Made by a program: the position numbers and the translations under genes. Below, piece after piece: positions 46,401 to 57,700 of a DNA stretch of 64,000 nucleotides. The stretch spans positions 7,594,415 through 7,658,414 of the forward strand of contig NC_079211.1 in NCBI RefSeq assembly GCF_029633865.1, in the 5' to 3' direction. Origin of the DNA: Lampris incognitus. Taxonomy: Eukaryota; Chordata; Actinopteri; Lampriformes; Lampridae. Under the pieces are notes generated by a model, which saw only the letters and a list, made by a program, of their open reading frames with translations, was not told the DNA's origin and ran no database searches. How positions within the stretch are numbered: position 1 is the stretch's first letter; the number at the start of each line of letters is the position of its first letter.

Positions 46401-48745
46401 AAATGTGCTCATTTAACCCTCATTTCTAGGTTTTTTTCTTTTCCTGTTATTGCATAGCGCTAAACAATGAATCAGACTTGACTGCATTATTAAGGTTTAT
46501 TAAATTTAATGTTGGCATAAATGTGCTATCTAACCATATCTAATCTGTCATACGATGTCATCAGGTACCTGTACCACCACCTGCTGCTGTTCTACAATAA
46601 GAATACAATCCTGAAAGAGAGGTCCATCTTCCAGCAGAGCAGCACCAGCAACCTTCTGTCCCTGAAAAGTGGCGTGACACTCCACCTCTACATGAACCAG
46701 CTGCCCAAGGGCACAGCTAAGATAGCCTCTTACCTGTGAGTGTCCCTACTTCAAAATCTGGACGGTTTGTTGTAGGGCTGCACGATTATTGTTAAAACGA
46801 TGGATCACAATTATTTGGCTTAATATTACAATTGTAATCATTTTTCATTATTATTAATCCATTTTGGGGAACAGAATTGTTTTACTGAGCATTTTAGATC
46901 AACAGAAAACTGCCTTGATATTCATAGTGTACATTATAAACCTGTAAATACTTTCAAATGTACTAATATTCAAGTCAAAATAGTAGTTTCTTCACACCAG
47001 AGCAAGCTAAACGCAGCGTGAATAATATCCCCAGGCCAGGTTGTGGAAACCAATATTTTTTTATGATTAATAGTCTGTTTTGTTTTTTTCATGATATACA
47101 GTGCAGTGCATCCGGAAAGTATTCACACCCCTTCACTTTCCCCACATTTTGTTATGTTACAGCCTTATTCCAAAATGGATTAAATTCCTTTTTTCTCTCT
47201 CATCAATCTACACACAATACCCCATAATGACAAAGTGAAAAAGGTTTTGTAGAAATTTTTGCAAATTTATTAAAAATAAAAAACTGAAATATTGCATGTA
47301 CATAAGTATTCACACCCTTTACTCAGTACTTGGTTGAGGCACCCGTGGCAGCGATTACAGCCTCAAGTCTTCTTTGGTATGAAGCTACAAGCTTTGCACA
47401 CCTATCTATATTTGGGGTATTTCTCCCATTCTTCTCTGCAGATCCTCTCGAGCTCTGTAAGGTTAGATGGGGAGCATCGCTGCACAGCTATTTTCAGGTC
47501 TTTCCAGAGATGTTCAATGTGGTTCAAGTCTGGGCTCTGCCACTCAAGGACATTCACAGACTTGTCCCGAAGCCACTCCTTCGTTGTCTTGGCTGTGTGC
47601 TTAGGGTTGTTGTCGTGTTGAAAGGTAAACCTTCGCCCCAGTCTGAGGTCCTGAGGGCTCTGGAGCAGGGTTTTCATCAAGGAGATCTCTCTGTACTTTG
47701 CTCCATTCATCTTTCCCTCGATCCTGACTAGTCTCCCAGTTCCTGCCGCTGAAAAACATCCCCACAGCATGATGCTGCCACCACCATGCTTCACTTGTAG
47801 GGATGGTATTAGCAAGGTGATGAGAGGTGCCTGGTTTCCTCCAGACATGACGTTTGGCATTCAGGCCAAAGAGTTCAATCTTGATTTCATCAGACCAGAG
47901 AATCTTGTTTCTCATGGTCTGAGAGTCCTTTAGGTGCTTTCTGGCAAACTCCAAGCGGGCTGTCATGTGCCTTTTACTGAGCAGAGGCTTCCGTCTGGCC
48001 ACTCAACCATAAAGACCTGATGGTGGAGTGCTGCAGAGATGGTTGTCCTTCTGGAAGTTTCTCCCATCTCCACAGAGGAACGCTGGAGTTCTGTCAGAGT
48101 GACCATTGGGTTCTTGGTCACCTCCCTGACCAAGGCCATTCTCCCCCAATTGCTCAGTTTGGCTGGGCGGCCAGCTCTAGGAAGAGTCCTGGTGGATCTA
48201 AACTTATTCCATTTACAAATGATGGAGACCACTGTGCTCTTCGGGACCTTCAAAGCTGTAGAAATTTTTTTTGTACTCTTCCCCAGATCTGTGCCTCGAT
48301 ACAATCCTGTCTCGGAGGTCCACAGACAATTCCTTTGACTTCATGGCTCGGTTTCTGCTCTGACATGCACTGTCAACAGTGGGACCTTATATAGACAGGT
48401 GTGTGCCTTTCCAAATCATGTCCAATCCATTGAATTTACTAGAGGTAGACTCCAATCAAGATGTAGAAACATCTCAAGGATGATCAGTGGAAACAGGATG
48501 AACCTGGGCTCAATTTTGAGTGCCATAGCAAAGGGTGTGAATACTTGTGTACATGCAATATTTCAGTTTTTTATTTTTAATAAATTTGCAAACATTTCTA
48601 CAAAACCTTTTTCACTTTGTCATTATGGGGTATTTTGTGCAGATTGATGAGGGGAAAAAAAGAATTTAATCCATTTTGGAATAAAGCTGTAACATAACAA
48701 AATGTGGGGAAAGTGAAGGGGTGTGAATACTTTCCGGATGCACTT

Positions 48746-48788
<43 letters not shown>

Positions 48789-51700
48789 TACCGTTCAAAA
48801 GTTTGGGATCACCCAAACAATTTTGTGTTTTCCATGAAAAGTCACACTTATTCACCACCATATGTTGTGAAATGAATAGAAAATAGAGTCAAGGCATTGA
48901 CAAGGTTAGAAATAATGATGTGTATTTGAAATAAGATTTTTTTTACATCAAACTTTGCTTTCGTCAAAGAATCCTCCATTTGCAGCAATTACAGCATTGC
49001 AGACCTTTGGCATTCTAGCTGTTAATTTGTTGAGGTAATCTGGAGAAATTGCACCCCACGCTTCCAGAAGCAGCTCCCACAAGTTGGATTGGTTGGATGG
49101 GCACTTCTTGCGTACCATACGGTCAAGCTGCTCCCACAACAGCTCAATGGGGTTCAGATCTGGTGACTGCGCTGGCCACTCCATTACCGATAGAATACCA
49201 GCTGCCTGCTTCTGCTCTAAATAGTTCTTGCACAATTTGGAGGTGTGTTTAGGGTCATTGTCCTGTTGTAGGATGAAATTGGCTCCAATCAAGCGCTGTC
49301 CACTGGGTATGGCATGGCGTTGCAAAATGGAGTGATAGCCTTCCTTATTCAGAATCCCTTTTACCCTGTACAAATCTCCCACCTTACCAGCACCAAAGCA
49401 ACCCCAGACCATCACATTACCTCCACCATGCTTAACAGATGGCGTCAGGCATTCTTCCAGCATCTTTTCATTTGTTCTGCGTCTCACAAACGTTCTTCTT
49501 TGTGATCCAAACACCTCAAACTTGGATTCATCCGTCCACAACACTTTTTTCCAGTCTTCCTCTGTCCAATGTCTGTGTTCTTTTGCCCATCTTAATCTTT
49601 TTCTTTTATTGGTCAGTCTCAGATATGGCTTTTTCTTTGCCACTCTGCCCTGAAGCCCAGAATCCCGCAGCCGCCTCTTCACTGTAGATGTTGACACTGG
49701 TGTTTTGCGGGTACTATTTAATGAAGATGCCAGTTGGGGACCTGTGAGGCGTCTGTTTCTCAAACTAGAGACTCTAATGTACTTATCTTCTTGCTCAGTT
49801 GTGCAACGCGGCCTCCCACTTCTTTTTCTACTCTGGTTAGAGCCCGTTTGTGCTGTCATCTGAAGGGAGTAGTACACACCGGTGTAGGAAATCTTCAATT
49901 TCTTAGCAATTTCTCGCATGGAATAGCCTTCATTTCTAAGAACAAGCATACACTGTCGAGTTTCAGATGAAAGTTCTCTTTTTCTGGCCATTTTGAGCGT
50001 TTAATTGACCCCACAAATGTGATGCTCCAGAAACTCAATCTGCTCAAAGGAAGGTCAGTTTTGTAGCTTCTGTAACGAGCTAAACTGTTTTCAGATGTGT
50101 GAACATGATTGCACAAGGGTTTTCTAATCATCAATTAGCCTTCTGAGCCAATGAGCAAACACATTGTACCATTAGAACACTGGAGTGATAGTTGCTTGAA
50201 ATGGGCCTCTATACACCTATGTAGATATTGCACCAAAAACCAGACATTTGCAGCTAGAATAGTCATTTACCACATTAGCAATGTATAGAGTGTATTTCTT
50301 TAAAGTTAAGACTAGTTTAAAGTTATCTTCATTGAAAAGTACAGTGCTTTTCCTTCAAAAATATGGACATTTCAATGTGATCCCAAACTTTTGAACGGTA
50401 GTGTATATATATATATATATAGATGCAGGAAAAAAAGTTTTAATGCACAGCAGTACAGGCCTGTTTCGTGCGTCGCACACTCATCAGCTGCTAAATCAGC
50501 TGCGCACTCATCATTAGCAGCTGCTGAGTGCGCGATGCACGAAACAGGCCTGTACTGCTATGTATTAAAACTATTTTTCCTGCATCTATTAATATTCTGC
50601 CCCTCATTAGTTGAGCACTTCTATCAGTACCATTGACAGTTTCGGAGGGAAAAAACGCTATATATTTATCCTTCTCTCCTTCCTTTGTGTCTAGTCTTTT
50701 GTACAGGTCCTCATATGCTCGTGCCATTGCTATCACTACTGCTCTCTTGGTTTCTTTCTTAGCTTTCTTGTATTCATTCATGTTTCGCTCATTCTTGTTT
50801 TTGTCCAGCTTCATTTTGGCCAACTTTTTCTTCTTTATGCAGCGCTGCACTACTTCCTCCCATGACCAGCTTTCCTGTCCCTTCTTTTTACTCCCCCGTG
50901 AGATTCTCCGAGTACTCGCCTGCCTGCTTCTTTCCCAATCTAGTGACAATCCATCTCCCAACAGCTCTCTTACCTTCATCCTAAAAGTTTCTCTACAAGG
51001 TTCCTTTTTCAGCTTCCACCATTTAATCTTCCATGCTGCTGGTCTTTGCATTTTCTGAGTTTGCTTCTTGTCTTTACTTGGCACATCAGTGGTCTGTGTT
51101 GTTTTGTTACACACTCGCTTGGTAATACATTGCAATTTACAGCTTCCCTCAAGTGCTGCTTTCTGCATAAACTGTAGTCTTATCTGTGTCGTTCTGCCTT
51201 CACTCTTGTAGGTTACTGTCTGATTTTACCTCTTTTTGAAATACGTATTAATTGTAGCCATATAATTCCTCGTAGCAAAATCAACTATTAGGAATCAGGA
51301 GAAATGTATTGTCCTTTTTTTCATTTACTTGCGTACACAAAAGAAACAACATTTTGTTTCTCCCAACCCACAGCAGTGCAACAGAAGACAAAAACACACA
51401 TCCAAAATTTCCAAAAAATGACACCACCAAAAAACAGAGGGAACAAAGCAAAAAAACAGCTAACAACACAGTCCCAAAAAAAACACTACACTACAGAACG
51501 CCACAGAAGGTCATTCCTGTATGTGGCCATCAAACTTTACGACTCCTCCATCAGAGTGTCAGACACTCTTGAGTCAGTAGTCATTAGACTGGCCCTTCCA
51601 CTTATTTTTCCCTGTCGGGTGTTTGTTTGTGCTGTTTGTTCCATGCTGCAGTAATTCAGTATAGATAGGGTGTTATATGCTGCAGCATGGTGCACATACT

Positions 51701-54700
51701 TTACATATTTTGTTCTTATTTTATCTTCTATTTCTATTTATTTCTTCTATTTCTATTTTCTTGTTTCTATTTATTTCTATTTTCTTTTTATCCTGTATCT
51801 TGTTAGTTTTTCTTTACTAGAGCGTGAGTGTCTGTAATAGGGCCCAGTTTCCCCTCAGGGATGAATAAAGTATTCTGATTCTGAAATGCCACTGTCCAGA
51901 GAACGAACGCCAGCCAGGATGACTGTCGGAACTCCTGGTCTGCGTGGGCTAGCAGTTAGCTTAGCCTGCCCCACTTCTGCGTCCTGTCAGACCGCCCTCG
52001 GTGTTTCCTCTTTGGGTACAGCTCCGGTCAGGGCCGTAGTCCTTGAGCCCACCGGACGCGGCAGACCAGGCTTCCTCAGCCGGTCCAACGCCAGCTCTCC
52101 CAGCCAGACACCTTCGACACACCTCCCCGCACTCTACACGACGACACAAACACGGACGCAGACAAAAACACTGCACAGTCGACACTAGGTGTGGTCACCG
52201 CCAGACCACCTTGGTGTTTCCTCTCGGGCGCAGCTCCCGGCAGGTCCTTGGTCCCACGGGATGCAGCAGACCAAGCTCTCAGCCAATCAAATGCCAGCTC
52301 TCCCAGCCATTAAACGAAAAAAAATCGACGATCAAAGTAAAAAATTTCACTCAATGACACAAACTTAGACGTAGATGTGGACAAAGACACTGCATATTTG
52401 GTACTGGATGAGGCAGCTGCAAACGTGAGTTTGCACCGCCATCTTCCCACACTGGATGTTGACGCCCCACCTGCATTTCTCATTCCAAACAGCACTAATG
52501 GCAGTCGTTGTTAACTCGGGCCTCGACCGAGCCGGTGTGTCATTCCCGGTCTTGTCAAGCCGCATAATGGTTTGGCAGAATGTTACGTGGGATGCCCTTC
52601 CTGATACAACCACTAACGCTATGGACGGGGGCATAGGTAAAGTGCTGGATGCCATCCCAGTATTCATGGACTCACACCCATGCCTGTCGCCTTATTGAAA
52701 TTGCAGTTATGTACACGATTAATTGAGCAGCCCTAGTTTGTTGTGGGTTTTCTGTTGTGATCTGTGGCAACCCAGTGGTTGGTGACATAGTACTTCAATA
52801 GGAGAACCAGAGGTTTGATCATAGACAAAGCTGTTCATACCTTTTACACTGTAATTCTTGGGTGAGAGTTAAACAAGGGCGGTATGGTGGCCCAGTGGTT
52901 AGCGCTGTCGCCTCACAGCAAGAAGTCCTGGGTTCGAACTCCTTCGTTGTCCAACCTTAGGAGGTCCATCCCAGGTCATCCTCTTTGTGGAGTTTGAATG
53001 TTCTTCCCGTGTCTGTGGTGGGTTTTTTCCGGGTGCCCCGGTTTCCCCCACCATCAAAGAAAAAGACATGCATGTTAGGGTTAATCCTCCTGTCTGTGCC
53101 CCTGAGCAAGGCATGACGAGACGAACTGGAGTTGGTCCGCGGGTGCTGCACGGTGGCTGCCCACTGCTCCTAGGTACCCAGCTAGGATGGGTTAAATGCA
53201 GAGAATTTCCCCATGGGGATTAATAAAGTAGCCACAAAAAAAAAAGGAGCAGGTAATGGTAAAGTGAATGGAAGTGTGGAGAATTGATCAGAAAATGTGG
53301 TAATGTGATTAAAACTCAAATCCTGAAGATTGCTGTTATTGTTGACCTGACTCTTATGTTGATGCTGGTAAGGTGTGTTATTTAAGATTCATCCAAAATA
53401 AAGCAGAGTCACTAGTGCTTTTGTCATCACTTTCCAGTTATATACAAAAATTATTAAAGAGAAAATGCAGAGTTCTGTACAGTAAACTGATGGGTTATTA
53501 ATTCTTAGAATAATATAATAGGACTAGTTAATAAGAAACGCTATGTGATTCATCACAAGAGGTGGTATTGTTGGTGCTATTTTTTAATACTATTATACTA
53601 CGCTAGGCCTCCGTAGGGTGTCTGGGCTCAGCCTTAGATATACTGCGAGGAGCTCGGACATCCAGCGGGACCTTGGAGTAGAGCCACTGTTCCTTCGCGT
53701 CGAAAGGAGCCAGTTGATGTGGTTCAGGCATCTGATCAGGATGCCTCCTGGGCGCCTTCCTTTGGAGGTTTACCAGGCACGGCCAACTGGGAGGAGACCC
53801 CGGGGTAGACCCAAAGCTCGCTGGAGGGACTACATGTCCAGTCTGGCCTGGGAACGCTTTGGGATCCCCCAGGAGGAGCTGGAGGGTGTTGCTGCAGAGA
53901 GGGACATCTGGAGTGCCTTACTTAGCTTGCTGCCGCTCCGACCCGACTCCAGAGAAGTCGGCTGATGATGAATGAATGATAGATACTACACTACATTAAT
54001 GTCGTTTTAACCATTTTCCCCCCTACTCAGGAACATGACTCCTGGCTCAGTGTCTTCGCGGGAGATGAACAACCAGATCAGCCTACACCTGACAGTGGGA
54101 GGCAAGGTGTTCAAGCTGTTTTATCATTTTACCTTTAGAGATCCTCAAATATCACTGAGACAGAACATTCAGCAAATGTCTTTACAGCTCATGCATATTT
54201 CTTCATATGTTGTTCGAGTACTCGCATTCACCGTTGGCAACATGCTGTGAGCTTTGTAACAATAACTTGCACATTTAAAATCAAATATTTGAATATTCCA
54301 AGTTTCCTGGTGGGAAATGAGCACAGGAGGAATGTTTGAGGCTGGGGAATTTTTTTTGGTTTCATACCTTGGCAGCGGTCTAATTTACTATGTAAACAGA
54401 TCACCACACATTTCACTGTCTTTATGGGGCCGTCAAACATTATGTGAGCGCAATGTGTGTGCTACATACGAGAGTAGTGTGGGCGTGCCCAAGTCTACAC
54501 TGGTGAAAGAAACTGGTGAGACCGATACTGCAGTCCATATGAAGTGAGAGTCGCTACCAGCAGTGAAAACGGATGTACTGACGCAGTCCTAGATTGCCTG
54601 ATTCTATATGCCGCACTGAGTTGTCTGCCCGGTGACTACAGTCAGATCTTTTCTCTCTCAAAGGTCGTCCCCGTTTTCTCCTGCGCTGAGAACTGGACCT

Positions 54701-57700
54701 TCAAGAAGATGGTCAGCATGTCAGCCTCTGACAAATTCACCCAGTGGCAGGTGCTCGGTTACCAGGGTGCCCTGCTCAGCCACTTCTTGGAACCCATATA
54801 CGTGCTGAGCATCTTTTTAGGAAAGTATAAAAAGAACAAAAAACACATGCGATTACCCATCAGTTTATCGGTGCTGGACGCGGTAGTTTGGATACGGTCC
54901 CATATGAAATATGGGCTGATTAAATAATTGAATGATAAATGGATGAATAGGGGAAATTGGCTGATAGGTAAGTGGTTTTATTCGAAAACATAATTACTGT
55001 ATTTCAATCAATCAGTCAATCAAGTTGCATTTTCTATAGCACTTTTCTAGCTGCAACAGCCATGCATATGAAAGTTTAAAAGCACACGATGTGATGACAA
55101 GCTACAGAGTAATGCGACTGTGACTTCTCTCCAAGGCCTTCATTAAAAATGGAAACAATTTAGTGCATCCTAAAACGGAAAACCCGCTTGAACTGTTTAC
55201 TGAAGATGCAAATGATAGTTGATAGCAAGCCACAAAGAAATCAGCTTTACATAAACTATATTATCGGGGGGGGGGGGGGGGTAGCATTAAAACTTCAGCT
55301 GATGAATTTTGGCCAAGAAAGTTAACGTTTTATGTTTATTTAGATCCCCATTAGCTGTTACCCAAGGCAACAGCTACTCTTCCTGGGGTCCACATTAAAA
55401 ACATCCATGTATACACATCCTTTACATGCATGCATACGTACATAAATAAACACAATTGCATCACTAAATTCAGTTCATCCCCCACCCCATCTCACCCACC
55501 TCAATTAAACCAGCATTATTAGAGAAGCCAGACACATACACCCATAAGTAGCAGTGGAGTTTTTATAGTTTGGTCAAAAAAAAAAGGTTTAAGTAAGCAA
55601 AATAGGCACAGGATTTTTTGTACCTTACATTAAAAGTCCAGCTTTCCAACCAAACCTACAGGTGACTCCCACTGCAGCAATGTGCGGATGATGGAGATGG
55701 TCACGACCCAACGCTTGAACGGGCTCACCCTGCACCTGCCCATGCACTACTGCATGCTGCAGCCCCGCATCAGCCTGGTCGGTGGGCTGACAGTGAATGA
55801 CGGCGCCGATGCACAGCAGAGTCTAAGTGTTAACTGGGTCAAAGGAGACGGTACCGTGGAGGTGGTGGACAGTCTGAAAGGCAGGACTGTGAAAGAGTAA
55901 GAATGAGATGTACTCAGATTAACCATTCCTCTTAACACCTGGCATCACCAGGGGCCTCATGTATCAGTTGTTACTGTGGGCAAATTTGTTTGTACACACC
56001 CGTGGGATTTTTTAGTCCCAAAGTTTGTCTCAGAGACCATCGCAGAACCTGGGCAACCCCTGAATTTAGACACCGATTTGCTAACACTGATGTCTTTGCA
56101 GACCTGGGTGATGGCTCATTGCAAGAGATAGATGTTAGGAGGAAGGAATTACAAATAACCATCATGCTTTGCTACTGACTGTTAGACAATGTTGAGGACT
56201 AAAAAAATTCCATGGGTGTGTAAGAACAAATTTGCCCATAGTAACGACTGATAGATTAGGCCCAAGGTGTCCTGGGTGGAGCAATTGACCCATTGCTGGA
56301 CATTTGATTGGTCCGCTAATCCACCATCCAGATGGCTTGTGTGCAGAGCAGCTGTTGCTAACATACTTAAGTCTGTCCATCCATCCATTATCCAAACCTC
56401 TTATCCTGCTGTCAGGGTCGTGGGGATGCTGGAGCCTGTCCCAGCAGTCATTGGGTGGCAGGCGGGGGGACACCCTGGACAGGTCACCAGTCCATCACAG
56501 ACATTAATAAATTAATTTACAATATACATTAATCATATTCTTCATATATCTTGTAGTTTCATTATAATTCTGTTTATCCTCTTTCAATGTTGTATTGTGT
56601 AAACACAACATCCATTGCACGTTGTCCGTCTTGGGAGAGAGATCCTCCTCTGTTGTGCTCCCTGAGGTTTCTTCCTAGTTTTTCTCCTTGTTAAAGTTTT
56701 TTTTAGGGAGTTGTTCCTTATCCGATGAGAGGGTCTAAGCACAGGATGTTGTGTTGCTGTGATAATGGGCTGTACAAATAAAATTTACTTGTTTGTCTTA
56801 GTTAATAACCAAGGCGCGCACGGGAGGGCGGGGCTTGACAACTGGTGAGGTGTGGCTGTGGAGTGACGGTAAACTGTTCAGTCAAGTTGTAAATGCCTTC
56901 ACACTGTATCGATGATTAACGTTTTCGGTGCGTGGCTTTTTATGATTATTGTAACTCATGTATAGTGTCTTTGAGTACCCCGAAAAGCGCTCTATAAAAT
57001 ACGTGTTATTATTGTCATTATTTTATTTTATGAGATGTGTAAAGGCACTCCTCAATTCACTCAAAGGAACATTTTAAAGAGAAGTAGAAAAGTTCTTCTT
57101 TTTGCTGCACACCTGACAAATTTGTCAAAAGTGGACAGTCGGTACGTTCATGGATGGGTAACGAGCCTGACAATCCATTCATGGGGAATGTTAATTGATA
57201 TGAAGATGACTGAAGCCATCTTCATATCAATTAACGTTCTGTCACTCAGATGTGACTTGTTTTTTTTTTTTGTTTTTTTTTTGTTCTGTGTATGTGAATG
57301 GTGTGATGCGAGTCTCCGCTGTGTGCATGTGTAGTCTGTCCTCCTGTCCGGTCTCCATGGTGATAGTGGTGCGAGGCAGTTATGTGTAGAACAATCTTTT
57401 TCTACAAAACAGCGAGAAATCTAGGTGACCATGTTTGTGTCGAGTATAAACATCCAGCTAAAACGTGGACATCCAGATATCAGACACCGATTTATGCCAG
57501 GTGTAAATATATCATGAACTATACTACCTGTCTACTGTGTACCATAGTGTTTGAAATACAGAATACTGTGCATGTTCTACCACACCGTCTGCCATATACC
57601 TTACCATGTACTTCATTAGAGAGAGTTGTTAGTATGGAGGAGAATTAACCGGTTGTCGAATGCTGAAGTTGTCTGAAAAGTTAGTTACCACCCGCTTTGA

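Larger units (their letters stand above)
46773..52735. mobile_element. hAT-type element split open by later insertions
   Basis: The left end TAGGGCTGCACGATTATT at 46773 and right end AATTGAGCAGCCCTA ending at 52735 are inverted repeats, flanked by a perfect 8-bp duplication GTTTGTTG (46765-46772, 52736-52743). About 330 bp of the element is kept on the left and at least 45 bp on the right. Two Tc1 elements, LINE fragments and repeat R1 lie between. The original element was probably a short MITE. Confidence 0.85.

Noticed and set aside
54544..54927. Independent 127-codon gene
   Set aside because: Its middle is adad1 exon 8; the ends are intronic read-through.
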